In this document: positions 8,703 through 17,601 of the stretch, piece after piece
Layout: every line of letters starts with the position of its first letter
How positions within the stretch are numbered: the first letter of the stretch is position 1
Origin: JBJYKD01 sp049310025
GTDB taxonomy: Bacteria > Bacillota > Thermosediminibacteria > Thermosediminibacterales > Tepidanaerobacteraceae
Direction: 5' to 3'
Length of the DNA: 64,000 nt
NCBI RefSeq assembly: GCF_049310025.1
Contig: NZ_JBJYKD010000012.1
Coordinates: 1 to 64,000, forward strand
Made by a program: the position numbers and the translations under genes
Notes under the pieces: generated by a model
Told to the model about the DNA's origin: nothing
The model's database searches: none
The model's input: the letters and a program-made list of their open reading frames with translations, nothing else

Positions 8703-9869
8703 TTATTTTGTGACCCCGATATTCCTCACCCTGGTGGTCACACTGACCGAAATTCCGACACGGGGGAAAATATCTTCCCAATCCTCCTTATACCGCTCCC
8801 ACAGCCGCGGATGATATTCATAAAGGTAATCGCCTATTTTTAAAAGATCCACCCTGTATTCTTTTTGAAGTTTCTCGACCCCCTTGCTGATCTGCGACTC
8901 TATCCTGCCGGATACCAGACCCTGTATGGTTTTTATGTTTTCTGGACTCAAACTTATCATTTCGGGGGTTTCCGCTATATTGCCCTCAACAACCACATTT
9001 AACATGAATTGGGGCACGTCACCGTCAAAAACAAGCCTGCTGAATCGCCGCTGAGCCCTTAATATGGTAAAAGTCACATTCCCCCTCCCCTCGGGGGCCT
9101 TCACCACGATGTCGCCGCCCCTTATTTCCCCCAGGAAAAAATTAACCCCCTGGATTTCATCTTCCGAAAGCCAACCCGCAAGCCGGTATTTTTTTATCAC
9201 GGCGGCACCCCCGATATTTACCGCCTGCTTATTTGGAATAATTCTGCTCACCAGGGCGTTGCCGCTCCCGTGAATTTGCTGCAAAAATTTGCCCACATCC
9301 CCGGGCACAAATTTGCCCGAGAGGCCGGCATTGTTGTATAAAAGCTCAATGTATTCGGCTTTTAGCTTCTCCACCCAGGGATTTATTTCCAGCACCTTTT
9401 TGGCCGTGCCCTTCGCTATGGCTATCCGGGCCCGCCGGTTAAACTCCGTCTGTCGCATCAGGGGGTTTATCACGGGCTCCAGCCCCTCTCTTGCCACATC
9501 TTCTCCTATGATGATAACCCTCATGTGCTCGAAGAACAGGTCGCGGCTCAATCTTAATGCCATGTTTCTGGCGGCGTCGGTGATGGATTCGGCCACCGTG
9601 CTCTCTATCATCACCGGTTTGGGCTGGCCGCCGCCACCACCTCCTCCTCCTCCACCGCCTCCGCCCCCTCCGCCGCCTCCTCCTTCGCCGCCGACGATCA
9701 GCCTCACCACCGGCATGCTGAACGTAATGGTATACCTGCCCGGCCGGTCGCCCCTGTCCACTCCCACGGCGCCCACGAAAAGCCTTTTATCTATGTCCCT
9801 CATATCCCAGCAGCCGCTTAAAATCAGAACGGCCGCAAAAACCGCTGTGAACACTTTCGCCTTTTTCAT
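8703..9869 (-). CDS. gerC: Ger(x)C family spore germination lipoprotein with a poly-glycine insert
   Basis: 388 residues; the C subunit of a GerA-type germinant receptor in the spore inner membrane. It has a lipoprotein signal (LILSGCWDMRDID, Cys at residue 20), the family opening FVGAVGVDRGD, and the C-terminal Ger(x)C domain ending near YRVDLLKIGDYLYEYHP. An unusual run of 19 consecutive glycines lies at about residues 62-81, encoded by mixed GGC/GGT/GGA/GGG codons. Its start overlaps the gerB stop by four bases (ATGA), typical of translational coupling in gerABC operons. The insert sits early in the mature protein and is probably a flexible linker. Confidence 0.95.
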   Translation of the reverse strand: MKKAKVFTAVFAAVLILSGCWDMRDIDKRLFVGAVGVDRGDRPGRYTITFSMPVVRLIVGGEGGGGGGGGGGGGGGGGGGGQPKPVMIESTVAESITDAARNMALRLSRDLFFEHMRVIIIGEDVAREGLEPVINPLMRQTEFNRRARIAIAKGTAKKVLEINPWVEKLKAEYIELLYNNAGLSGKFVPGDVGKFLQQIHGSGNALVSRIIPNKQAVNIGGAAVIKKYRLAGWLSEDEIQGVNFFLGEIRGGDIVVKAPEGRGNVTFTILRAQRRFSRLVFDGDVPQFMLNVVVEGNIAETPEMISLSPENIKTIQGLVSGRIESQISKGVEKLQKEYRVDLLKIGDYLYEYHPRLWERYKEDWEDIFPRVGISVSVTTRVRNIGVTK

Positions 9870-10972
9870 GCTGTTTTACCTTCCTTCCGCCTCAATGCGC
9901 TCACCAGAAGGACAAGCGCCGGAAGACCCACTCCCACCGCGACACCCACCATCCCCATAACCTGGGTCCACTTCATGGTGTCGAGTACATTCTCCGGCAT
10001 ATTGGCAAGAACATAAACCCAGGGGAACATGGCGGTCACATACGGCTTGAACTCTGGAGATCTTGTCAGGTGGGCCAGAGCCAGGCTGCCGGCAAAGTAA
10101 AGTCCGTTTAGCGTGGTAAATACCGCAATGGTCCAGAGCGCCATGGCCAGGGCGTCAAGACGTTCAAAAATCCCGCCCGGCGCCCTGATGGTCCTTATAA
10201 TAGACATGGCCGGCCACAGCATCATCTTCGTATCATCGACTCCCATGGTGGCAAACACCACCGCCACGATAAAAACGTAAATTAAGGTTATGGTTAGGAT
10301 GCTGACGGTCAGCACCCAGTATACCCTGCCGGGACTTCTCATATACGGTCCTACCACCAGCAGTATTTCAAATCCCAGAAAGCTGGTAATGGTGTGTACG
10401 GTGCCCACCGCCATGGCTTTAAACGGCGTATTCAGAAAGGGCAACAGCTCGGTAAAATCCGCCCCGGGGATAGCTATGAGGTACATGGCAAATATGGGAA
10501 ATATCAGGATGGGGAACAACACCTCCGCAATTCTTGCTATGGGTTCAACGCCGTGGCGTATAAGGTATACCGTCAAAACCATCTGGGTAAATATGATGAA
10601 CTCTCTGGGCGTTCTTATAAGCATAAATGCGTTCATTACTTCTGCAAAAATTCTTGTAATGAGGGCGGAAGCCACCGTGAAATAAAGGGCGACAAGGACG
10701 CCCAGGGGGTAAGCCGGAACTTTTCCCAGGACTTTCTGAGAGATTTCTATAAAGGTGTCCCGGGGGAATTTTTTCACAACGGCTCCCATCGCCAGACTGC
10801 CCAGAAAGGTAAAAAAGCCCCCCAGCAGCACCAGTATCCATCCGTCGGGCCCCGCATCCTGCGCCACACTGGCGGGCAAACTCAATATTTCTGTTCCGAC
10901 TATGGTGGTTATTATAAGCGCCACAGTTTGAGGAACCGTGATTTTGTCGTTATTTGTCAGCATTTTCATCAC
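9866..10972 (-). CDS. gerB: GerAB/ArcD/ProY family germination permease (GerB subunit)
   Basis: 368 residues with about ten membrane segments. It belongs to the amino acid/polyamine transporter-like subunit that binds the germinant. Family features are the N-terminal ITVPQTVALIITTIVGTEILSLPA and the central FPIFAMYLIAIPGADFTELLPF. Its 5' end overlaps gerA by about 20 bases. The start is either the ATG at 10972 or the in-frame ATG at 10963, which has GGGTGA at better spacing. The germinant cannot be told from sequence. Confidence 0.95.
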   Translation of the reverse strand: MMKMLTNNDKITVPQTVALIITTIVGTEILSLPASVAQDAGPDGWILVLLGGFFTFLGSLAMGAVVKKFPRDTFIEISQKVLGKVPAYPLGVLVALYFTVASALITRIFAEVMNAFMLIRTPREFIIFTQMVLTVYLIRHGVEPIARIAEVLFPILIFPIFAMYLIAIPGADFTELLPFLNTPFKAMAVGTVHTITSFLGFEILLVVGPYMRSPGRVYWVLTVSILTITLIYVFIVAVVFATMGVDDTKMMLWPAMSIIRTIRAPGGIFERLDALAMALWTIAVFTTLNGLYFAGSLALAHLTRSPEFKPYVTAMFPWVYVLANMPENVLDTMKWTQVMGMVGVAVGVGLPALVLLVSALRRKEGKTA

Positions 10973-12557
10973 CCGCCGTTTCCTGATTGTCTTTACGCCT
11001 GTCGTTCATCCTGTTTAAATCTTCCGGCCGGGTGTAGCCGGGCCTGACTTCCATCGACGGCATGGGGCCCCTTACTATAAAATCTTTGCCCTCCGACCAT
11101 CTGAAGGATACATAAGGCGACAGGTAATGGGCCCCGAAGCTCTTTAATGTAACAAGGTGAATCATAAGCGCCAGGATACCCACCATTATGCCGTACAGGC
11201 CCGCAACGGCGGCAAGGAAGATGAAAACGAAAGTCAGCAGTCTGAAACCTATGGCTACGCTGTAGTTGGGGATAGCAAACGACGATATGGCGTTTACAGC
11301 CACCACTATGACCATAATGGGGCTTACTATTCCGGCTCTTACCGCCGCCTCCCCCACCACAAGGCCGCCGACGATACCGATGGTCTGACCGATGGGACCG
11401 GGAAGCCTTACCCCCGCCTCCCGCAGAACCTCCAGCGAAAAGACCATTATAAGCGCCTCCACTACAGCCGAAAACGGCACTCCCTCGCGGGTGGCCGCGA
11501 TAGAAAGGGCAAGGTCCGTAGGCAGCATACCCGGGTGATAGGCGGTCATGGCTACGTAAAGGCCGGGAAAGGTGTAAGCAAAAAAAGCCGCCCCGAACCG
11601 CAGGAGCCTTATCATGGAGGCGATATACCACCGCTCATAAAAATCTTCCGGTGACTGGAAAAGGCTGAAAAAAGTGGCCGGTACCAGCAGGGCAAAGGGG
11701 GTATTGTCGCAGATGATGGCCACATTCCCCTCCATCAATCCGGCGGCTACCACGTCGGGCCTCTCGGTGCGTCTGAACTGGGGGAACGGTGAAAGCCAGT
11801 TGTCTTCTATCATCTGCTCAATGTAGCCGCTTTCCAGAACTCCGCTTACATCGATGGTCTCCAGTCTTTTTAATACTTCGTCTACAATGGAAGGCTTTGC
11901 GATCCCTTTTATGAACATGATGCCCACATCGGTGCGGGTATGCCTCCCGAGCTTCACAGTCTTGACTTTTAGATTGGTATCTTTTATCCGGCGCCGTACA
12001 AGGGCAATATTCACCCTGTAAGTTTCGGTGAAACCGTCCCTGGGCCCCCGTATTACCGCTTCGGTGGAAGGCTCCTCCACCCCCCTTTTTTCCCAGCCCC
12101 GTGTGCTGATTATCAGGGCCTTCTCGAATTTGTCGAGGAAAAGTACCGTATCGCCCGATAGTATGGCCAGGATGACCTCTCCGAAATTGTCTGTCTCCCT
12201 CACATCGGCCACCGTGAGGAGGCCTTCTTTAACCATATTAAAAAAATTCTGGCCGAGGGTGTACTCCATGGGCGCCTGACGGGTGAACAGCATGAGAGAT
12301 TTTAATATTTCTTCCTGCACCAGGTTCTTGTCCGCAAGGCCGTCTATATACATCAGGGCCATCTCGTGCTTTTGCGCCGCCCCCATGTAAAATTCCCTGG
12401 TAATAACATCGTCACAATCATAAAGGTAGTCGTGCACGGTATCCAGGTTTTCTTTAATATTTTTGTTAAGTTTTTTGCTCTTATCAGGCGACATATCCCT
12501 CTCGTAGTAAATATCCTTTTTGCGCCCGGAATAAAGCTTTGAAAAGATGCCGCTCAT
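10950..12557 (-). CDS. gerA: GerA family spore germination protein (A subunit)
   Basis: About 535 residues, first gene of the receptor operon. A large hydrophilic N-terminal domain (residues 1-270, with NIKENLDTVHDYLYDCDDVITREF) is followed by membrane segments and the family core PLPGPIGQTIGIVGGLVVGEAAVRAGIVSP-like region near residue 390-430 (seen as LPGPIGQTIGIVGG). Start ATG at 12557 follows TGGAGG; the in-frame upstream extension to 12605 has no ribosome-binding site. gerA, gerB and gerC overlap and form one operon. GerA recognition is sure; ligand unknown. Confidence 0.95.
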   Translation of the reverse strand: MSGIFSKLYSGRKKDIYYERDMSPDKSKKLNKNIKENLDTVHDYLYDCDDVITREFYMGAAQKHEMALMYIDGLADKNLVQEEILKSLMLFTRQAPMEYTLGQNFFNMVKEGLLTVADVRETDNFGEVILAILSGDTVLFLDKFEKALIISTRGWEKRGVEEPSTEAVIRGPRDGFTETYRVNIALVRRRIKDTNLKVKTVKLGRHTRTDVGIMFIKGIAKPSIVDEVLKRLETIDVSGVLESGYIEQMIEDNWLSPFPQFRRTERPDVVAAGLMEGNVAIICDNTPFALLVPATFFSLFQSPEDFYERWYIASMIRLLRFGAAFFAYTFPGLYVAMTAYHPGMLPTDLALSIAATREGVPFSAVVEALIMVFSLEVLREAGVRLPGPIGQTIGIVGGLVVGEAAVRAGIVSPIMVIVVAVNAISSFAIPNYSVAIGFRLLTFVFIFLAAVAGLYGIMVGILALMIHLVTLKSFGAHYLSPYVSFRWSEGKDFIVRGPMPSMEVRPGYTRPEDLNRMNDRRKDNQETAGDENADK

Positions 12558-12644
12558 TAAAACACCTCCATTAAGGGGTCTGATGAATGTGCGAGGCGGG
12601 AACAAGCGTTAACATTCTAAACTAATACGGGCGGCCCAAAAAAT

Positions 12645-12866
12645 CTATAACAGGTATTTTAACAGGATATAGGCGGCGATGGACCCGAATATGTATAAAA
12701 TCCCCAGAACCCGCACGGCGGCCAGCTGTTTTTTTAAATTTTTGGTCTCAAGGTCCGCACCGTCTATCGCAAGGAGGCAGAGGCCGCTGGCTATAAAAAC
12801 CGCCAGAGTCGTGTATGTGGCGGTGTCCTTTATGTAATGTATAATTATATTCAGCGTTTCCGACAT
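12645..12866 (-). CDS. Small two-helix membrane protein next to the ger operon
   Basis: 73 residues with two hydrophobic segments (about residues 18-34 and 50-71) joined by a charged loop (GADLETKNLKKQ). No catalytic motif. It is 88 bases upstream of gerA on the same strand, so it may share its transcription. Small membrane proteins of this general kind are found near germination genes in other Clostridia, but I do not recognise a named family with certainty. The ribosome-binding site is weak. Confidence 0.65.
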   Translation of the reverse strand: MSETLNIIIHYIKDTATYTTLAVFIASGLCLLAIDGADLETKNLKKQLAAVRVLGILYIFGSIAAYILLKYLL

Positions 12867-13177
12867 TTGATATTCCCGCCATTTCTTTTTTTATCTCATC
12901 TTATTTTTTACCGCATCACCGGTTTTTATGAGTGTTTTAAAAGGGGGAAAATCCAGCTTGAATTATGCGTTGTTTTTGTTTTATACTTAAATAAAGTAAG
13001 AGCGGCAATGGCATCACTTTATGGTGCCTCCGGCAGTCACATGCCGCATTTACTGATTTCGTGCATCAAATTAAGGATTTTAATGAAAAGGCAGGTGAAA
13101 TCCGGTAAGGGTTTACAATTTCGGCCCTTCGAATGGGGTTTCTGACATGCTGACAAAACCCGGCATACCGGCAGTTT
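12867..13177. other. Intergenic stretch, 311 bp: divergent promoter region
   Basis: Separates the minus-strand small membrane gene from the plus-strand ACT gene. A possible plus-strand promoter is TTGAAT (12958), 18 bases, TATACT (12982-12987). No gene, riboswitch or strong hairpin was recognised in the roughly 190 bases between it and the ACT start. Confidence 0.5.
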
Positions 13178-13627
13178 ATGGAGATACTGGTGACGCTTGA
13201 CACCATAAAAAACCGCGAGGAGGAAAAGGTTTTACGGTTCCCCCCAGATACCCTTGTGACAAGAGAGGCCAGAATCTACGCCGCAAAAAAAGGCATGGAG
13301 ATCTACGTCGGCGACGAAAAACTGGCGGAGCCGTCCTTATTGAACGGCAAACCCGGCCCCAGGGCGGTCATTTCGGTGGTTGGCGAGGACAGGGTTGGCA
13401 TTATCGCGGGCATTTCCGACGTGCTGGCCGATAACAATGTGAATATCCTGGACATAACCCAGGCCGCCATCGAGGGGTTGTTTACCATGATAATGGTGGT
13501 GGACATAGCCAAGTGCGTGGTCAGTTTTGAAGAGCTGAAGGCCATGCTCTCAAGGCGCGGTGAAGAGCTGGCCGTAAGGGTCGACGCCCAGAGGGAAGAA
13601 GTCTTTCATTTCATGCACAGGATATGA
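13178..13627 (+). CDS. ACT domain protein (UPF0237-like) with an N-terminal extension
   Basis: 149 residues. Residues 62-149 are a UPF0237-type ACT domain (AVISVVGEDRVGIIAGISDVLADNNVNILDITQ), normally a stand-alone protein of about 90 residues. The first 60 residues form an extra segment with FPPDTLVTREARIYAAKKGMEIYV, resembling the 'T..AR.YA...GI.I' motif seen at the ends of some microcompartment and cofactor proteins. ACT domains usually bind small ligands such as amino acids. The UPF0210 gene lies 96 bases downstream on the same strand; this pairing is common in bacteria and suggests joint function. No strong ribosome-binding site is visible, so the start is uncertain. Confidence 0.8.
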   Translation: MEILVTLDTIKNREEEKVLRFPPDTLVTREARIYAAKKGMEIYVGDEKLAEPSLLNGKPGPRAVISVVGEDRVGIIAGISDVLADNNVNILDITQAAIEGLFTMIMVVDIAKCVVSFEELKAMLSRRGEELAVRVDAQREEVFHFMHRI

Positions 13628-13723
13628 GGCAGGGACAACACCCTAATCCTTACGTTCGAGTTGTTGTTCCATGTTTGATGCTGCCTTAACAGGCAAACTC
13701 TTTCTTATCGAGGAGGATCATAA

Positions 13724-15088
13724 TTGAATTTCACTCGAGATGAGATTATTGAGACCATACGCATGGTCCAGGCGGAAAACCTGGATATAAGGACCATAAC
13801 TCTGGGCGTAAGCCTCAGGGATTGCGCCGCCGAAAGCTCTGCTGAAGTGGCGGAGCGTGTCTATGAAAAGTTGATTTCGGTTGGAAAAGAACTGGTACCG
13901 GTGGCCCGGGAACTGGAAGGCGAATTCGGCATCCCCATTATAAACAAGAGAATCTCCGTGACGCCCATTGCACTGGTGGCGGAAAGCTGCAGGGAAAGCG
14001 ACTACGTCCCCATCGCCCGGGCCATGGATGAGGCCGGCCGGGAGCTGGGCATTGATTTTATCGGAGGTTTTTCCGCCCTGGTGCAGAAGGGATTTACCCG
14101 GGGGGACATAAATCTCCTGAATTCCATCCCCGAAGCCCTCGCCGTCACCGAAAGGGTGTGTTCTTCGGTAAACGCTGCCACCAGCAGGGCTGGCATAAAC
14201 ATGGACGCCGTGAGGGCCATGGGCCGTATCATCAAAGAAACCGCAAATCTCACCGCCGATCGGGACGGTATCGGCTGCGCCAAACTGGTGGTATTCGCCA
14301 ATGCACCTGAGGACAACCCTTTCATGGCAGGTGCCTTTCACGGGCCCGGCGAACCGGAAACCACCGTGAACGTGGGCATCAGCGGCCCCGGAGTGGTAAA
14401 TACTGCGGTAAGGCGTCTGCCCAAAGAAGCGGATTTCGGGGAAGTGGCCGAAGCCGTAAAGCGCACGGCTTTTAAGATCACCCGGGCCGGCGAGCTTATA
14501 GGTAGGGAGGCCGCCAGGCGGCTGGGGGTGCCTTTTGGAATTATTGACCTCTCTCTTGCCCCGACCCCGGCGGTGGGCGACAGCATTGCAAACATACTCG
14601 AAGCCATGGGCCTTGAGCGCTGCGGGGCCCCCGGCACCACCGCCGCGCTGGCCCTTTTGAATGACGCAGTAAAAAAGGGCGGAGCCATGGCCACTTCGTA
14701 TGTGGGCGGGCTTTCCGGCGCCTTTATTCCCGTAAGCGAAGACGCCGGCATGATAAGAGCGGCCTCCGAAGGCGCCCTTTCCCTGGAAAAGCTTGAGGCA
14801 ATGACCTGTGTGTGTTCCGTCGGTCTTGACATGATTGCCATCCCGGGGGATACCCCCGCCGAGACCATATCCGCCATTATCGCCGACGAGATGGCACTGG
14901 GGGTAATAAACAAAAAGACCACCGCGGTCAGGATAATACCGGCTCCGGGCAAGAAGGCCGGCGATTTCGTGGAATTCGGCGGCCTTTTGGGGAGAGCGCC
15001 GGTGATGCCGGTAAAGGGCTTCGATTGTTCGACATTTGTAAAGAGGGGCGGCCAGATCCCGCCCCCGATTCAAAGCCTGACAAACTGA
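13724..15088 (+). CDS. PFL family protein (UPF0210/DUF711)
   Basis: 454 residues, standard for the family. It begins IIETIRMVQAENLDIRTITLGVSL and contains RISVTPIALVAE, and the glycine-rich ISGPGVV and GAPGTTAALALLND. The fold is related to glycyl radical enzymes (pyruvate formate-lyase-like), but biochemical function is not established. The start is TTG at 13724, supported by GAGGAGG seven bases upstream. It pairs with the upstream ACT protein, a combination likely acting together. Confidence 0.92.
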   Translation: MNFTRDEIIETIRMVQAENLDIRTITLGVSLRDCAAESSAEVAERVYEKLISVGKELVPVARELEGEFGIPIINKRISVTPIALVAESCRESDYVPIARAMDEAGRELGIDFIGGFSALVQKGFTRGDINLLNSIPEALAVTERVCSSVNAATSRAGINMDAVRAMGRIIKETANLTADRDGIGCAKLVVFANAPEDNPFMAGAFHGPGEPETTVNVGISGPGVVNTAVRRLPKEADFGEVAEAVKRTAFKITRAGELIGREAARRLGVPFGIIDLSLAPTPAVGDSIANILEAMGLERCGAPGTTAALALLNDAVKKGGAMATSYVGGLSGAFIPVSEDAGMIRAASEGALSLEKLEAMTCVCSVGLDMIAIPGDTPAETISAIIADEMALGVINKKTTAVRIIPAPGKKAGDFVEFGGLLGRAPVMPVKGFDCSTFVKRGGQIPPPIQSLTN

Positions 15089-15117
15089 GGACCTCACTCC
15101 AGTGCGGAGTGAGGTCC
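15089..15117 (+). terminator. Intrinsic terminator after the UPF0210 gene
   Basis: Perfect 12-bp stem GGACCTCACTCC/GGAGTGAGGTCC with a five-base loop, starting at the stop codon. The following T-run is short (TTGTCC), so efficiency is uncertain. Confidence 0.7.
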
Positions 15118-15171
15118 TTGTCCTGTCGATAAAATTGCGGCTTTCCGGTAAATTTCCGGCTGATCCAAAAT

Positions 15172-15714
15172 CTAACCAATTGGGTAACCGTTTAAAAAAT
15201 TTTCAGTTTTATTTTTGCTAAATTCCTGATAGTATTGAGCCACTTTTTTGATATATTCCCGGGTTTCCGGAAAAGGCGGTATCCCTTTATATTTTTCCAC
15301 ATTGGCCGGGCCAGCGTTATATGCCGCCAGAGCCAGTGAAACGTCGTCGCCGAAAGCATCAAGCATTTTTTTCAGGTAAGCTGTTCCACCCATAATATTC
15401 TGGCCGGGATTCAAAGGGTCAATCCCCATTTCCCGGGCGGTTTCCGGCATAAGCTGCATCAACCCCATTGCGCCCGCCCTGGAAACCGCGTCGGGTTTAA
15501 AACCGGATTCGGCTTTTATCACCGCTTTTATAAGGTTGGGGTCCACGCCGTAAATTGATGAGGCCTGAGCCACGTATTTTTCAATATCCGTATCCTTTGC
15601 GGCACCTTCAAGCACCGCCTTAAAATCATTATTCGGAGGATAGGTTTGATTCACTCCGAACAGGGATTTTATTTGGGAAATCCTTGCAAGTATCTCATTT
15701 AAACCTTCAAGCAT
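15172..15714 (-). CDS. Lytic transglycosylase (SLT domain)
   Basis: About 180 residues. The SLT catalytic domain spans roughly residues 50-165: the catalytic glutamate lies in IKAVIKAESGF, followed by SRAGAMGLMQLMPETA and ALAAYNAGPANVEKY, all classic GEWL-fold motifs. It cleaves the glycan strand of peptidoglycan. No clear signal peptide is present; the N-terminus has a short amphipathic segment, as in several Firmicute SLT proteins of this size. The ATG at 15714 is chosen for GGGTG six bases upstream. Confidence 0.93.
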   Translation of the reverse strand: MLEGLNEILARISQIKSLFGVNQTYPPNNDFKAVLEGAAKDTDIEKYVAQASSIYGVDPNLIKAVIKAESGFKPDAVSRAGAMGLMQLMPETAREMGIDPLNPGQNIMGGTAYLKKMLDAFGDDVSLALAAYNAGPANVEKYKGIPPFPETREYIKKVAQYYQEFSKNKTENFLNGYPIG

Positions 15715-15848
15715 CATAATCACCCAAAAAAATTATACCATTTACAATGGTGAACAGGCAAACTAAAATTATCAAAACCCAGCGCAGACCGGGGCTTTCC
15801 AATTCGCATCCGCCGAGACGTCGCTGCAGGTGTCATCCAATTTGCCTC

Positions 15849-15877
15849 TTGCTTTTATTGTAGAACCATGATAGAAT
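15849..15877 (+). promoter_or_regulatory. Promoter of the aminotransferase T-box leader
   Basis: TTGCTT, 17 bases, TAGAAT. It lies about 20 bases before the T-box stem I region, the right place for a leader promoter. Confidence 0.6.
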
Positions 15878-15894
15878 TATAAGAAAAAAATAAC

Positions 15895-16109
15895 AAAGGC
15901 GATGACGGAGAAGAAGAGATCCTAAAGCCTCACAGAGAGCCGGGGAAGGTGAAAGCCGGCAGGTGGAAGATCTCGGGCCGCTCCCAAGCTGCGGGCTGAA
16001 TTAAGAGTAAGCCTTGCCGGATATACCGTTATAAAAATGAGGTGGAGCTTTTGCTCAACCAGGGTGGTACCGCGAGAAAACCTCGTCCCTCATGGGGGCG
16101 GGGTTTTTT
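15895..16109 (+). ncRNA. T-box riboswitch (possible Ala specifier) of the aminotransferase gene
   Basis: Classic features in order: GATGACGGAGAAGAAGAGA at the base of stem I, AGAGAG (15934-15939), GGTGAAAGCCGG, specifier region GATCTCGGGCCGCTCC (about 15968-15983), a stem III region, T-box AGGGTGGTACCGCG (16061-16074), and terminator CCTCGTCCC/GGGGGCGGGG with T6. Pairing GGAG with CTCC and GAGATC with GATCTC leaves GGGCCG unpaired; by analogy with the Trp leader in this window the specifier would be GCC (Ala). ATC (Ile) is the alternative. The antiterminator bulge TGGT predicts a tRNA with discriminator A, which fits Ala or Ile and argues against Asp. Confidence 0.85.
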
Positions 16110-16139
16110 GATACCGGTAAAGGCGCCGCGGTATTGTTG

Positions 16140-16226
16140 ATTTCAAGCGGTGCGCCCCGGGTATTGGCAAAAGCTCAATTAGGGTGGTACCGCGGGATCC
16201 GTCCCTTTTTTGGGGACGGATTTTTT
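16140..16226 (+). ncRNA. Second T-box antiterminator/terminator module without its own stem I
   Basis: Only about 70 bases after the first terminator, a second AGCTCAATTAGGGTGGTACCGCG occurs (T-box 16181-16194), followed by terminator ATCCGTCCC/GGGACGGAT and six T (16197-16226). There is no room for a second specifier stem. The bulge is again TGGT. This is a partial duplication of the leader, placing two tRNA-sensitive stop points in series before the aminotransferase. Confidence 0.8.
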
Positions 16227-16301
16227 ATTCAGGCGCAGCGCTGCCGCTCCGCTGCTGCTTTTGCAAACCGTTTATCACTTTTTGCAAGGGAGGCCTTGTT
16301 T

Positions 16302-17477
16302 ATGAAAATATCCAGTGTCGTTCAGAACATAAAAGCTTCGGGCATCCGGCGTTTTTTCGACCTGGCGGAAAGCGACCCCGATGTTATTTCCCTGGGGGTG
16401 GGGGAACCGGATTTCGTCACTCCGCAGAGCATACTGAAGGCGGCGGAAAGGAGTCTTTACGGCGGTTTTACCCACTACACTTCCAACGACGGCATGCTCA
16501 CCCTCCGGCAGAAGATTTCGGATTATTTAAAGAAAAAATTCGGCCTGGTCTATAACCCTGAAGGGGAGATTATCGTCACCGTAGGCGCCAGCGAGGCTGT
16601 GGACATCGCTCTCACCACGCTTCTGTCACCGGGCGACGAGGTGCTGATTCCGGAGCCCTGCTTCGTGTCCTACACCCCGTGCGCTTCGCTGTGCGGAGCC
16701 AGGCCGGTTGCCGTGCCCACGAGCCCCGAAAACGGTTTTAAGGTGACGGCTCAGGAGCTGGAGAAGCGCGTTTCCGCCAGAACCCGGGCTTTAATAATCT
16801 CCTATCCCAACAACCCCACCGGCGCGGTAATGAACCGGCAGGAACTTGCACATATAGCCGATTTTGTTAAAAAATACGACCTGGCGGTGGTATCCGATGA
16901 GGTGTATGCGGAACTCACCTACGAACGGAGACACGCAAGTATAGCTGCATTGCCCGGAATGAAAGAACGCACCTTTTTAATAGGCGGTTTTTCCAAGGCC
17001 TTTGCCATGACGGGGTGGCGCATAGGCTACCTGTGCGGACCGCATGATGCAGTGCAGGCAGCCCGAAAGGTGCATCAATACCGCGTCATGTGCCCCCCCA
17101 CCATAAGCCAGATCGCCGCGATAGAAGCATTAAGCACCGCCGAACTGGAAGTCAGGCGCATGAGGGAGGAGTACGACCGTAGAAGAAAAGAAATCACACG
17201 GGGCATGAAGAGCCTCGGCCTTGAGGTTGCCGAACCCGGAGGGGCGTTCTACATCTTTCCGTCCATCAGGAATACCGGGCTTTCCAGCGAGGAATTTGCC
17301 GAAAAACTGCTGCTTTCCGCCAAAGTGGCTGTGGTGCCGGGCAATGCCTTCGGCCTGAGCGGAGAAGGCCACATCCGGTGCTCTTACGCCACTTCCATGG
17401 AAAACATTCACGAAGCCCTCAATCGCATGGAGGCCTTTTTAAAGCATAAGGAGTCACAAATAATTTCTTTCGGGTGA
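16302..17477 (+). CDS. Pyridoxal-phosphate aminotransferase, class I/II
   Basis: 391 residues, fold type I. It starts ISSVVQNIKASGIRRFFDLAES and has the LGVGEPDF motif, SYPNNPTGAVM near residue 165, and the PLP lysine in GGFSKAFAMTGWRIGY near residue 230. It resembles the aspartate/PatA-like aminotransferases of Firmicutes. The T-box leader means expression rises when one tRNA is uncharged. If the specifier is GCC, the enzyme would make alanine from pyruvate, a reasonable role, but substrate cannot be proven from sequence. Start ATG follows AAGGGAGG. The frame is open further upstream through the leader, but that part is not coding. Confidence 0.93.
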   Translation: MKISSVVQNIKASGIRRFFDLAESDPDVISLGVGEPDFVTPQSILKAAERSLYGGFTHYTSNDGMLTLRQKISDYLKKKFGLVYNPEGEIIVTVGASEAVDIALTTLLSPGDEVLIPEPCFVSYTPCASLCGARPVAVPTSPENGFKVTAQELEKRVSARTRALIISYPNNPTGAVMNRQELAHIADFVKKYDLAVVSDEVYAELTYERRHASIAALPGMKERTFLIGGFSKAFAMTGWRIGYLCGPHDAVQAARKVHQYRVMCPPTISQIAAIEALSTAELEVRRMREEYDRRRKEITRGMKSLGLEVAEPGGAFYIFPSIRNTGLSSEEFAEKLLLSAKVAVVPGNAFGLSGEGHIRCSYATSMENIHEALNRMEAFLKHKESQIISFG

Positions 17478-17601
17478 AAACCTCTTCCGTCAATCTCCAG
17501 GGTGCCGAAAGGCGACCGGATTTTTTCCGCTGCTTTTTCCCGAGGCTTCCATGCATCCATCCGTCAAATCGTGCCCTCCGGACATAAGCCCCCCCATTCC
17601 C

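Noticed and set aside
13718..15097. Long (459-codon) minus-strand frame opposite the UPF0210 gene
   Set aside because: Shadow frame: the plus strand encodes a clear UPF0210 protein, and the antisense translation is His/Gly/Arg-rich without any motif.
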